Shown piece after piece: positions 44,597 through 53,609 of a stretch of DNA of 64,000 nucleotides. The number at the start of each line of letters is the position of its first letter. Position 1 is the stretch's first letter. A model generated the notes under the pieces. It ran no database searches. It saw only the letters and a program-made list of their open reading frames with translations, and was not told the origin of the DNA. Source of the DNA: an uncultured Pseudomonadota bacterium (GTDB lineage: Bacteria; Pseudomonadota; Alphaproteobacteria; RF32; CAG-239). The DNA is taken from NCBI GenBank assembly GCA_902788365.1, contig CADAJN010000006.1:62001-126000 (forward strand), read 5' to 3'. A program made the translations under genes and the position numbers.

Positions 44597-44615
44597 GAAA
44601 ATCTAACGAACAATA
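44597..44615 (-). repeat. Right arm of the perfect 19-bp inverted repeat
   Basis: GAAAATCTAACGAACAATA, the exact reverse complement of the left arm. A degenerate third copy in left-arm orientation (14 of 17 bases) is at 44739-44755, 15 bp before the start of the recombinase-like gene at 44771. Confidence 0.85.
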
Positions 44616-44738
44616 AATTTTCTTATAAATTATATTAAGTTTTTTTTCAAGATAAAATTTCACAAAATTATTAAATTAAGCCATACATCTCTTTACTTAT
44701 CGCTTTTCATCAGTCGTAGCGCGACTTTTGTGCAAAGT

Positions 44739-44755
44739 TAATGTTCATTAGATGT
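44739..44755 (+). repeat. Degenerate third copy of the invertase-linked repeat
   Basis: TAATGTTCATTAGATGT matches 14 of 17 bases of the arm at 44519 and is inverted relative to the arm at 44597. Confidence 0.45.
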
Positions 44756-44770
44756 AGAATATGAGTAATA

Positions 44771-45325
44771 ATGAAATATGCGATTTTTTTGAGAGATAGG
44801 CGAAAAGTTGACGCACCTCAAATTGAGGAATATTGCAGCGCATCCGGATTTGCTGTAGATAAAATCGTCGTTTTTGAAGATTTTGCCACATTTTGCCAAC
44901 GGTTAAAAGTCGGAGACTCGGTGATTGCAGCGTCGGTCGTTACTTTAGGCAAACGCTTTGAGGATATTATCAATAATGTGAAACTATTGGTGGCGCACGG
45001 GGCAGATTTATATTGCGTAAAAGAACAGGTTTTAATTGATACAGTTTTGCCGCAGACCGCAGATAAAATGCTGAATATTTGCCTGAAACTATATAAGGGC
45101 GTGATGTCGTTTCGCAATAAAAGCATACAAGAGAATCTGTTGAAAGCCGGTCGACCGCGTGGGGCGCCGTCACATCGGCAGGCCGAATTTGCAGCGCGGC
45201 ATGCAGAAATTATGGCGCTGAAAAAAGAAGGTAAAAATACTTCGCAAATAGCCAAATTGCTCGGTTGTTCGCATTCTTCGCTTTATCGTTATATGAAAAA
45301 ACATCCGGAGTTGCAAAATGGGTAA
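44771..45325 (+). CDS. Catalytically degenerate serine-recombinase-like protein
   Basis: A 184-residue paralogue-like protein of the invertase at 43935, aligned over its length: YAIFLRDRRK replaces YAYVRVSTDK, so the catalytic serine is gone, and ASVVTLGKRF replaces SEISRLGRNL, losing the active-site arginines. The C-terminal DNA-binding half is kept (GRPRGAPSHRQ and SQIAKLLGCSHSSLYRYM). It probably binds DNA without cutting, as a regulator of transcription or of inversion. It overlaps the RgpF-like gene by 8 bp, so it is expressed with the glycan genes. The ribosome site is weak. Confidence 0.8.
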   Translation: MKYAIFLRDRRKVDAPQIEEYCSASGFAVDKIVVFEDFATFCQRLKVGDSVIAASVVTLGKRFEDIINNVKLLVAHGADLYCVKEQVLIDTVLPQTADKMLNICLKLYKGVMSFRNKSIQENLLKAGRPRGAPSHRQAEFAARHAEIMALKKEGKNTSQIAKLLGCSHSSLYRYMKKHPELQNG

Positions 45326-46163
45326 GATTGCCGTGCATCTGCATCTATTCTATTTGGATCAGTTAGATGATTTGTTGTCGCATCTGCAAAATATGGCTGA
45401 TTATCCGTATGATTTATTTGTGACAATGGTGGATGATAATGCCGAAGCTAAGCAGAAAATTCTGACGTTTAAATCTGATGCGAAGATTTGGATAGTGCCG
45501 AATTTGGGCTATGATGTTGGTCCGTTTATTGATTTTTTGCACAAAATCAATCTGAATGAATATGATTATATTATCAAAATTCATACAAAACGAGCAAAAA
45601 GCGGTAGTTACTGTATTTTTAATAGGCATCGTTTTGATATGAAAACATGGCGTGCAATGCTTTTAGATGCGGTGATTTCTAGAAATGCAATTGAAAATAA
45701 TCTGCGGTTGTTGGCGCAAAACGATAAAATCGGTATGGTCGGTAGTGATTTCATTCTTACAGATGAAAAATGTGTTTATCAAAATGTAACGTTGCAAATT
45801 GAGACAGAAATGGTAAAGATCGGAATGGAAATTCCGAAAGATAAGCATTTTGTCGCCGGAACAATGTTTTGGGCGCGTGCAAAATTGCTAAAACCATTAT
45901 TAGTGTATAAAATTGAGGATTTCGCAGTATCTGAAGGCCAAATTCATGATGGAACTTTGGCACATGTGATAGAGCGAATGTTTGGTTTAGTTATAACAGC
46001 TCAGGGATATCAAGTAAGAGGAGTTTTTTATAAAAAATATTTATTAAATCGTTTTATTGCCAATTTTAAGCGTTTTATATTCCAAAAGAAGTTAACGCGA
46101 CAAGGCAACGAAATCATTAAAATTTGCAAAATTCCAGTTTATCATAGAAAGGAAATTTTATAA
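45318..46163 (+). CDS. RgpF-like (rhamnan synthesis F) glycosyltransferase-family protein
   Basis: A 281-residue protein of the rhamnan synthesis F family: IAVHLHLFYLDQ at the start, VPNLGYDVGPFIDFLH (about residue 70), DYIIKIHTKRAKS (about 93) and a GMVGSDF segment. RgpF-type proteins act in rhamnose-containing polysaccharide assembly, which fits the nearby rmlACDB genes; the exact transferred sugar is unknown. Its C-terminus ends KICKIPVYHRKE, a tail also found as a remnant before rmlA. Ribosome site ggag. Overlaps the next GT9 gene by one base. Confidence 0.8.
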   Translation: MGKIAVHLHLFYLDQLDDLLSHLQNMADYPYDLFVTMVDDNAEAKQKILTFKSDAKIWIVPNLGYDVGPFIDFLHKINLNEYDYIIKIHTKRAKSGSYCIFNRHRFDMKTWRAMLLDAVISRNAIENNLRLLAQNDKIGMVGSDFILTDEKCVYQNVTLQIETEMVKIGMEIPKDKHFVAGTMFWARAKLLKPLLVYKIEDFAVSEGQIHDGTLAHVIERMFGLVITAQGYQVRGVFYKKYLLNRFIANFKRFIFQKKLTRQGNEIIKICKIPVYHRKEIL

Positions 46164-47347
46164 TGGCATTTCCTTCTTACCAATATTTTTCTAGATTATA
46201 CGATAAAATTAGTGCTTATAGAACCAAATATCACGATGAAGGTAGAAAGGTAGCATCTAAACTTGTATATTGGAATTTGAAATTTTTACTTTCAACTTTT
46301 GGAAAAAGAGCTAATGCACATATAAAATCGGGTTTTACGGATAATTTACAACATATTTCAATTAGAATTGCTGGCGGTCTTGGTGATCATATCATCAATG
46401 CAAAATATATTTCATCTTTGGCTGAATATATTGGCAAAGATACTGTATTTGATATATTAGCGGAAACGGAAGATATTGATTTTTTAAAAACAATTTACAA
46501 TGATAAAAGTTATATTAAACAAATTATTTCAAATGATTGTGAAACTGAGTATGATTTAGCTTTATATGTGGTGCGTTTCCCAAAGGTTTTATCGTATCAC
46601 AAAGAACGATTAAGTATGCGCACTCTGAAATATGTAGAGCAACTTAAAAAATTTGAAATTGAACATTATTTGCTTTTAGAAAATGATTTCTTAGGGCGTT
46701 GCTATTCATTATTAAAAGGACGCAAAAGAGAAAATCAGGCTGACATTGGAAATATTTTGCAGATGGCGCAGCAACAATTTTTATTAAAAGCACCGGAAAA
46801 TAGTTATGATACTTTGCAAAAATTCGGCCTACAAAAAAACTGTTTTATCACCTTGCAAACCGGTAGTGGTAGACATTTTCATCAAATAAATCCCGAAGTG
46901 CGGCAATGGCCTGCGGAGTATTATGCTCAGCTGGCGATAATGCTGAAACGAAAATATCCACGATATAAAATTGTTCAGCTTGGCGATGAGGAACAGCAAA
47001 AAATAGCCAATATTGATATTGATTTACGTGGTAAGACGGATTATTCCGAGTTGCTTATATTATTGAAAGAAGCAAAATTGCACATTGCGCAAGAAAGTGG
47101 CATGATTTTTTTGCGACATTTTCTGCAAGGAGGAGTTTCGGTGGTATTGTTTGGCCCGACAGATATTAATTTTTTCGGATATACAGAAAATTTAAATTTG
47201 TCAGCGAGTTTGTGTGACCAACCTTGCGAATGGGTTATTAAAAATTGGATGGAAAAATGTGTCAAAACTGGTAACGAAGCTGAATGTATGCGGCTTTTAG
47301 TTCCGGAAAAAGTTTTTAATAAAATATACGAAAGGAACTTTTTATAA
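46163..47347 (+). CDS. GT9 (heptosyltransferase-like) glycosyltransferase, paralogue 1
   Basis: A 394-residue GT-B enzyme of family 9. GGLGDHIINAKYI (about residue 72) is the N-terminal loop; the C-domain has RQWPAEYYAQLA, KIVQLGDEE, LHIAQESGMIFLRH, VVLFGPT and FGYTENLNL. Four C-terminal cysteines (CDQPCEW, EKC, EC) are shared with the next two genes and may bind metal or form disulfides. A likely LPS heptosyltransferase given the ADP-heptose genes downstream; acceptor and position unknown. Its DNA is more AT-rich than the housekeeping genes. Confidence 0.83.
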   Translation: MAFPSYQYFSRLYDKISAYRTKYHDEGRKVASKLVYWNLKFLLSTFGKRANAHIKSGFTDNLQHISIRIAGGLGDHIINAKYISSLAEYIGKDTVFDILAETEDIDFLKTIYNDKSYIKQIISNDCETEYDLALYVVRFPKVLSYHKERLSMRTLKYVEQLKKFEIEHYLLLENDFLGRCYSLLKGRKRENQADIGNILQMAQQQFLLKAPENSYDTLQKFGLQKNCFITLQTGSGRHFHQINPEVRQWPAEYYAQLAIMLKRKYPRYKIVQLGDEEQQKIANIDIDLRGKTDYSELLILLKEAKLHIAQESGMIFLRHFLQGGVSVVLFGPTDINFFGYTENLNLSASLCDQPCEWVIKNWMEKCVKTGNEAECMRLLVPEKVFNKIYERNFL

Positions 47348-47348
47348 A

Positions 47349-48614
47349 ATGAGAAATGAACTGATTCAAAAAACTGAAAAAATCAAATTTTTAGGTATAC
47401 CTGTGGGATGGAAGGTTTATCTGCCGGAGTCGGTTAAGACATATTTTTGGGGAATTCGCATCAAAAAAAAGAAATATACAATGTACGAATTAAATAATAC
47501 CTCTAAAAGTTCAATAGGAATATCAAAAGCTATTATTCCTACGGATGAAAAAATATTCAATCTAAAAAATAATGAATTGAATATTGCATTTAAATTGGGT
47601 GGAGGATTGGGTGATTATCTTATAGCCGCAAATTTTATAGTTTTATTTAGAGAATATATTGGTTACGACAAAATACGTATTGATGTCTTTGGTAAGGAAG
47701 ATTGGGTTAGTGCAATATTTAAGGATTCACGCTCTATAAATAATTATTATACAGGAGGTTTATTATTAGACGGCAATAAGGATTATGATTTTATAATTTC
47801 CTTGACAAGGGAACCTATAATTCTTTCTGCGAAAAAGAATAAAATTTATGAGTATTCATCTGCAGCTTTCGAATTGATGCAGATTTATGAAAAAGAAGGA
47901 TGTAGAAAGAAAGAAGCGTATTCAAATAGACCTTCACTGGATGGTCAATTATTGGCTCTGTCTATAATTGAAAAATATAAAAGGTGTTCTCAACCTGATA
48001 TAATGCATAAATTGGGGATGAATGAACAATTTTCATATACATTACCCATAAATTTATCCGAAGAGCAGTACCTAAATGAAATTGGATTAGGAACGAAAAA
48101 TTTTATTACTATTCACAGAGGTGTGCATGAGCATGATTCCAAAGAATCTGTGAAACAATGGCCAACTGCGTATTACAATATTTTAGTTGAAAAAATCAAA
48201 AAATCATTCCCTGAAATTACTATTGTACAGCTTGGATTTTCCAAGGAAAGATGTCCTCTATTTGATAATATTGATGTTGACCTTATAGGAAAGACTTCAA
48301 TGGAACAAGTCAAAGTGATTTTAAAAAACAGCGCCTTACACATTGATGGTGAAGGTGGTTTGGTACATCTTAGACATGCTTTACAGGGCGGAAAATCTAT
48401 TGTTCTTTTTGGGGCTACATCGCCAGAGTTTTATGGATATTCTGAAAATATTAATTTGCGTGGAACAGGATGTTCACATTGGTGTGAGTGGCTCACTACA
48501 ACTTGGCAGGCCAAATGTTCACGTGGTTTCTATAGACCTCCATGTATGTATTCTCTAACACCGGACATAGTGTTTAATGAAGTAAAAACGTTATTGGAGA
48601 ACGAAAATGAATAA
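47349..48614 (+). CDS. GT9 glycosyltransferase, paralogue 2
   Basis: A 421-residue relative of the previous protein. It begins with an extra basic segment containing KFLGIPVGWKVYLPE, then GGGLGDYLIAANFI, VKQWPTAYYNIL, TIVQLGFSKE, LHIDGEGGLVHLRH, VLFGATSPEFYGY and four cysteines (CSHWCEW, AKC, PPC). GT9 enzymes use ADP-heptose or similar donors. Ribosome site aaaggaa. Tandem position and shared motifs point to duplication followed by specialisation for successive linkages. Confidence 0.82.
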   Translation: MRNELIQKTEKIKFLGIPVGWKVYLPESVKTYFWGIRIKKKKYTMYELNNTSKSSIGISKAIIPTDEKIFNLKNNELNIAFKLGGGLGDYLIAANFIVLFREYIGYDKIRIDVFGKEDWVSAIFKDSRSINNYYTGGLLLDGNKDYDFIISLTREPIILSAKKNKIYEYSSAAFELMQIYEKEGCRKKEAYSNRPSLDGQLLALSIIEKYKRCSQPDIMHKLGMNEQFSYTLPINLSEEQYLNEIGLGTKNFITIHRGVHEHDSKESVKQWPTAYYNILVEKIKKSFPEITIVQLGFSKERCPLFDNIDVDLIGKTSMEQVKVILKNSALHIDGEGGLVHLRHALQGGKSIVLFGATSPEFYGYSENINLRGTGCSHWCEWLTTTWQAKCSRGFYRPPCMYSLTPDIVFNEVKTLLENENE

Positions 48615-50310
48615 GTACATTGATGATTTATTAGAAGTATTGGATTCAGCAATAGCTGATAGTTCCTCCCATAAAATAGCACAAATACTAATCGAGTGGA
48701 ATCAGACATATCTACAGCGTAATGCAAGAGATGAAAAGGTTTCTACGAGTATAAATGAGTTAATAAATAGTGATAAATTCAAGATTGCTTTTCGCTTAAA
48801 TGGAAATTTGGGAAGCATATTAGTCAGAACAAACATTGTTAAAAAGATAGTATCACTTGTTCCAAGAAAAATTATTGATGTTACAGTTTTTGGACATCCT
48901 AAACCAGAGATTAATCAAGAAATTTTTTCTGATTTGGATTTTATTGATCACGTCCAGAACTATGGCGATTTAGCAAATAGAATCAAAAAGTATCATTTGG
49001 TTATTGATTTAGACACATTTCCAACAGTTATTTATAAGGATAATGAAAAAATAAAATCAAAAGTTCCTGTGTATATTCCAATGCTAAAGGAATGGGATGA
49101 TTTCAAAAACAAACATAAAGAATGGTTTAAAAATATTGCAAGATTTCGACCTCAAATATACACGCTTGCAAAAATGAATGGTAAAAATTGCATAAATAAT
49201 ATGGATATTGGCAACTATTTAGGGCTTGAAGATCACTTTATATACAGTATTTCACCTGATTTAAATATTTTGGATGTTGCAAAAAAATTTAACATTTGTG
49301 GCAAGTTTATAACCTTAAATCGTGGTTCGTACACACTAAAAAACCAATCTGAGGGAACGAGGGTTTGGCCATTGGAATACTACAATCAATTAGCCCGCTT
49401 GCTTAAGAGAAAATATCCACAGTTCCAATTAGTTCAACTAGGAGAGAGTGAAGAATGCTTGCCGATAGACGGTATTGATATAAACTTGTGTGGAAAAACG
49501 ACATTGGCGGAATTAAAAACTCTATTACATGCCGCATTGCTTCATATTGACGGTGAAGGAGGAATGCCTCATTTGCGTAGAGCGTTAAATGCAGGCCCCT
49601 CCGTTATCTTATTTGGATCAACACCCAAAGAATATTTTGGATATGATGGAAATATAAATTTATCCTCTGGCTATTGTTCCGAAAGTTGTTGTGAACTTCA
49701 TAAAAATTGGTTGCATAAATGTCTCTTAACTAATGGTGAAGCTCTTTGCTTAAAAGAGCTTAAACCAGCGTATGTTTTTAAATGCATCGTAGAGTATCTG
49801 GATAAAGGAGAACATGTTCATAAGTCTCAATACTATGACGGGCTATACGAGGGTACGTATAAATTTATTCACGATAAAACATTTATTTTGGACAAGACAT
49901 GGGTTGATGAATTTATAAAACCCAGAGCTATTTACAGCTATTTTAAGGAGAAAATCAAAGTCGGTGATTTGTTCTGTATGTATTACACTCCATCAAAGAT
50001 TTGGGAAAGAAGGCCTATTTCAGAAAGTAATTGCTTGACTTTTTTGAATGGTAATAAAAAGGCATATGAGAAATATAATAAATTTAAGAACGATACATAT
50101 GCAAAGGATTCTATTCATTCAAATGAACGCTTTTCCAGCTTAATTAATCAATTAAATAAAAAGCACTATAATCCTAAATATGTCATCGTTGTAAATGGGC
50201 ATAATACAATAATGGACGGACAACATAGAGCTTGTTGGTTACTCAATAAATATGGCCCTGATTATGAAATTCAAGTCATTAAGATATATGGAGATATAGA
50301 AGTACGATGA
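48607..50310 (+). CDS. GT9 glycosyltransferase paralogue 3 fused to a ParB/Srx-like domain
   Basis: A 567-residue two-part protein. Residues about 55-400 match the two preceding GT9 proteins (RVWPLEYYNQLARLLKRK, FQLVQLGESEE, LHIDGEGGMPHLRRAL, and four cysteines in CSESCCE, HKC, ALC). Residues about 415-567 form an extra domain ending YVIVVNGHNTIMDGQHRACW, in which DGQHR (537-541) is the nucleotide-binding signature of ParB/sulfiredoxin-like folds. Such domains can be nucleotide hydrolases, kinases or binding modules. Overlaps the previous gene by 8 bp. Strongly AT-rich. Confidence 0.8.
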   Translation: MNKYIDDLLEVLDSAIADSSSHKIAQILIEWNQTYLQRNARDEKVSTSINELINSDKFKIAFRLNGNLGSILVRTNIVKKIVSLVPRKIIDVTVFGHPKPEINQEIFSDLDFIDHVQNYGDLANRIKKYHLVIDLDTFPTVIYKDNEKIKSKVPVYIPMLKEWDDFKNKHKEWFKNIARFRPQIYTLAKMNGKNCINNMDIGNYLGLEDHFIYSISPDLNILDVAKKFNICGKFITLNRGSYTLKNQSEGTRVWPLEYYNQLARLLKRKYPQFQLVQLGESEECLPIDGIDINLCGKTTLAELKTLLHAALLHIDGEGGMPHLRRALNAGPSVILFGSTPKEYFGYDGNINLSSGYCSESCCELHKNWLHKCLLTNGEALCLKELKPAYVFKCIVEYLDKGEHVHKSQYYDGLYEGTYKFIHDKTFILDKTWVDEFIKPRAIYSYFKEKIKVGDLFCMYYTPSKIWERRPISESNCLTFLNGNKKAYEKYNKFKNDTYAKDSIHSNERFSSLINQLNKKHYNPKYVIVVNGHNTIMDGQHRACWLLNKYGPDYEIQVIKIYGDIEVR

Positions 50311-50359
50311 AATACTACACCTTAAAAATTTTATCACCGAAAAATGAAAGGATAAATTT

Positions 50360-51874
50360 ATGTCCTTATTAACTACATATATTGATAATTTCAAAAATGT
50401 ACGTGTCCTCGTTATCGGCGATATTATGCTTGATCGCTTTATGTATGGAAAGGTTGAGCGGATTTCGCCGGAAGCACCGGTGCCGATTTTTAAGTTTCAT
50501 CATGAAAAGGAAATGCTTGGCGGAGCCGGAAATGTGGTCGCCAATCTGTCGGCACTCGGCTGTAAGGTAACCTTTATGGGAATTATCGGTAATGACGGCG
50601 TGGGAGAACAAATTTCCAGACACTTGTTCAAATTAAGTATTCACAGTCATTTGCTGAAACTGGAAAATTATCCGTCAATTGTTAAAACGCGGCTGATTGC
50701 CGGCAATAATCATCTTTTGCGCGCCGATCAGGAAGAAATTTTGCCGGTAGTTGAAGATTTGTTGCCGCGATTTAAAAGAATTTTGCGGCCGGCAATCAAA
50801 AATACCGATATTGTATTGCTTTCTGATTATAATAAAGGTTTGCTCACTTTAACAACTACACAGATGATTATTAAATTGTGCCAAGAATACGGCAAGGAAG
50901 TCGTAGTTGATCCCAAAGGTTCTGATTATAGCAAATATGCTGGAGCTACATTAGTTAAACCGAATTTGAAAGAGTTTTCCGAAGCAACCGGGCAAAAGTA
51001 TAATCCGGCAGATAATGACTTTCCGCAAAAGGCACAAATTGGGGCAAGTAAGTTATTTGAAAAATATCAAATTCAAAATTTGTTGGTAACATTGAGCGAG
51101 TTTGGCATGATGTATATTCCGTCGGCTAAACAGGAAGATATTTTACAAATTGCCACCGAAGCCAAAGAAGTGTTTGATGTATCGGGTGCCGGTGATACAT
51201 CGCTGGCCACGCTGGGTGCATCTCTCGGAGCCGGTATGAGTATGAAAGATGCAATGAAATTAGCAAATATGGCGTCAGGTATAGTGGTTGGTAAACTCGG
51301 TACGGCAACAGTTTCAACAGAAGAGTTGAAATCTGCGCTTTCGCAAAAAGAAACCGGTAATGACGGTTGGGTGCAAAAAAAGAAAATTATCACATTGGAA
51401 CAAGCTAAAAAGGTGGTAAGGCAATTAAAAGATAAAGGAAAAGTCATTGGCTTTACCAACGGATGTTTTGATTGCTGCCATTTGGGGCATTTAAATTCTT
51501 TTATGCAAGCTAAAAAGATATGTGATGTGTTGATTGTGGCGATGAATTCCGATGCCTCAATCAGACGTTATAAAGGCGAGAATCGCCCGATTCAAGATGA
51601 AAAAACGCGTGCATTATTGCTCGCATCATTAGAGTTTGTGGATTATGTTATTGTTTTTGCCGAAGATAATCCTTTGCATATTGTTGATGCTTTACATCCG
51701 GATATTGTGGCCAAAGAGGGATATACGCTTGACCAATGGCCGGAAGGACGTTTGGCGCAGTCATATGGTGGCAAAGCAGTAATTTTAAAAAGATTGGAAG
51801 GATATTCAACTTCAAATTTGGTTGAAAAAATGAAGGGAACGGAAGATGAAGACTTATATCGAAAATCAGTTTAA
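50360..51874 (+). CDS. hldE: Bifunctional D-beta-D-heptose 7-phosphate kinase/1-phosphate adenylyltransferase
   Basis: A 504-residue cytosolic enzyme for two steps of ADP-heptose synthesis. The ribokinase-like domain (about 1-330) has GDIMLDRFMYG, GGAGNVVANLSALG and the catalytic FDVSGAGDTSLATLG. The adenylyltransferase domain (about 355-504) has GFTNGCFDCCHLGHLNS with the HxGH motif and MNSDASIRRYKGENRP. Both halves are intact. Ribosome site aaagga. It starts the heptose block hldE-gmhA-acyltransferase-gmhB-hldD. Confidence 0.97.
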   Translation: MSLLTTYIDNFKNVRVLVIGDIMLDRFMYGKVERISPEAPVPIFKFHHEKEMLGGAGNVVANLSALGCKVTFMGIIGNDGVGEQISRHLFKLSIHSHLLKLENYPSIVKTRLIAGNNHLLRADQEEILPVVEDLLPRFKRILRPAIKNTDIVLLSDYNKGLLTLTTTQMIIKLCQEYGKEVVVDPKGSDYSKYAGATLVKPNLKEFSEATGQKYNPADNDFPQKAQIGASKLFEKYQIQNLLVTLSEFGMMYIPSAKQEDILQIATEAKEVFDVSGAGDTSLATLGASLGAGMSMKDAMKLANMASGIVVGKLGTATVSTEELKSALSQKETGNDGWVQKKKIITLEQAKKVVRQLKDKGKVIGFTNGCFDCCHLGHLNSFMQAKKICDVLIVAMNSDASIRRYKGENRPIQDEKTRALLLASLEFVDYVIVFAEDNPLHIVDALHPDIVAKEGYTLDQWPEGRLAQSYGGKAVILKRLEGYSTSNLVEKMKGTEDEDLYRKSV

Positions 51875-52418
51875 AGAATTGTCAGAACAATTACAGTCAT
51901 TACAATCTTCGGCGGATAAGGTTGAAAAAATTGCCCAAATTTGCATTACCGCAATTAAGAATGGTCATAAAGTCATCTGGTGTGGTAATGGCGGTTCAGC
52001 AGCACAATCTCAGCATTTGGCGGCAGAATTGGTTGGGCGATATAAAATTAATCGTCCGGCGATGAATTCCATTTCGCTGACGGTTGATACATCTAATTTG
52101 ACAGCCATTGGTAATGATTACGGTTATGATGTGGTATTCTCGCGCCAGTTGGAAGGTGTGGGGCAGAAAGGTGATGTGTTGGTTGGGCTTTCAACCAGTG
52201 GTAATTCAAAAAATGTAGTTTTGGCGTTTGAACAAGCTCAAAAAATGGGAATTACGACGGTAGCACTGGTTGGAGAAAAAGGCGGTATGATGCGAGACAT
52301 GGCAGACCATGCGCTTTGTGTTCCGGCGACAACCTCGGCGCATATTCAAGAAATGCATATTGCTATCGGTCATCTGATTTGTGATTTGATAGAGAAGAAG
52401 TTTTATGGAGATAAATAG
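51846..52418 (+). CDS. gmhA: Sedoheptulose 7-phosphate isomerase
   Basis: First committed enzyme of the heptose pathway, 190 residues with a SIS domain. WCGNGGSAAQSQHLAAELVGRY (near residue 40) and LSTSGNSKNV (near 117) are the phosphosugar-binding motifs, and SAHIQEMHIAIGHLICD is the conserved metal-site helix. Overlaps hldE by 29 bp. Confidence 0.97.
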   Translation: MKTYIENQFKELSEQLQSLQSSADKVEKIAQICITAIKNGHKVIWCGNGGSAAQSQHLAAELVGRYKINRPAMNSISLTVDTSNLTAIGNDYGYDVVFSRQLEGVGQKGDVLVGLSTSGNSKNVVLAFEQAQKMGITTVALVGEKGGMMRDMADHALCVPATTSAHIQEMHIAIGHLICDLIEKKFYGDK

Positions 52419-52419
52419 C

Positions 52420-53589
52420 ATGAAAGAAAGAATAGTTTCGTTCGATGCTTTAAGGTTTATTGCTTGTATATTCATTATTTTGCATCACGCTGGTATCAAT
52501 ATATATATTTTTCATCAATTACCGAATCCTTTCTTTAGAACGGCAGGACTAGCTGTCGAAATATTTTTTGTTTTATCGGGTTTTTTAATAGCAAAATCCT
52601 ATTATAGAAGTTTGAATAATGGCTTATCGAGTGGAGACAAATGTAAAAAATATTTTTATAATAGAATAAAAAGGTTATATCCAGAATATATTTTTGCAAT
52701 GTGTTTATGCGCTTTTCTAACTAATGCTTTTTCACACCCTATAAGTATGGATACTTTTATGCTGAATGCTGTTATGATGGCCGGTTGGGGGGGAATTCCT
52801 AATATTATTAACGGAATTTGGTATGTTGTTGTATTGTTCTGGGGGGGGTGTTTAATATTTAATTTACTTGTTTTATACAGAGAAAAAGCCAAGTATTTTA
52901 TATTGCCAACGATAACGTGTGTATGTTTGTTTTATCTTGTAAATCATGGACACACGATATCCGGCCATCAGCAGTCTATAGAATTTAAATTGTTATCTAA
53001 AGGAACAATCCGAGGAATACTTGGTCTGACAATAGGGTTATATTGTTTCCAAGTTTGCCAATGGATAAAGATAAGTGATATACAAATAAAACCAATGATT
53101 TTATCAAAATTGTTACTTGTCCTAGAAATCGTTGCTGTAATCCTTTTAGTAAATGCAATTTTGATCAGAAAAGGACAGAATATAGACGATTTCAATATTT
53201 ATTTTTATATTTCTTATATCGTTGGGTTGTTATATTTTGGAAAGGAAAAATTGTTAAAATTTCTGTCTTGGAAAGGTATGCAGCCATTGGCTGATTTATC
53301 ATATACTATTTATTTAACACATTTGATATTGCTTGAAATATTAAGAGTTCATTGGACAGCACTATCATCAATTAAACCATTTTATATGTATATAATTGTA
53401 GTGGTATTATGTATTATGTTCGGATATATTTGCTACCATGCGCAAAAATGGTTGTTTACAAAATTAAAGCAAATGCTGTTCGTTTCTCAGGATAATTTAT
53501 TGGAACAACATATTGAAAATACGATGGAAAATTCGGAGGATGGGAATGAAGCTGCAGAGTTGGATAAAGCTGAAATTTTACAACGATAA
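52420..53589 (+). CDS. Membrane O-acyltransferase (acyltransferase family 3, OafA-like)
   Basis: A 389-residue inner-membrane protein with about ten helices. It opens with the family motif SFDALRFIACIFIILHHAG (catalytic histidine) and VEIFFVLSGFLIAKSYYR. It probably acetylates or acylates a sugar of the LPS or O-chain; its place between gmhA and gmhB supports this. I choose 52420 as start (ggag 10 bp upstream); an alternative at 52405 overlaps gmhA. AT-rich, unlike the heptose genes on either side, so it may be a later insertion. Confidence 0.85.
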   Translation: MKERIVSFDALRFIACIFIILHHAGINIYIFHQLPNPFFRTAGLAVEIFFVLSGFLIAKSYYRSLNNGLSSGDKCKKYFYNRIKRLYPEYIFAMCLCAFLTNAFSHPISMDTFMLNAVMMAGWGGIPNIINGIWYVVVLFWGGCLIFNLLVLYREKAKYFILPTITCVCLFYLVNHGHTISGHQQSIEFKLLSKGTIRGILGLTIGLYCFQVCQWIKISDIQIKPMILSKLLLVLEIVAVILLVNAILIRKGQNIDDFNIYFYISYIVGLLYFGKEKLLKFLSWKGMQPLADLSYTIYLTHLILLEILRVHWTALSSIKPFYMYIIVVVLCIMFGYICYHAQKWLFTKLKQMLFVSQDNLLEQHIENTMENSEDGNEAAELDKAEILQR

Positions 53590-53609
53590 TTTTATGATTG
53601 GAAATTTAA

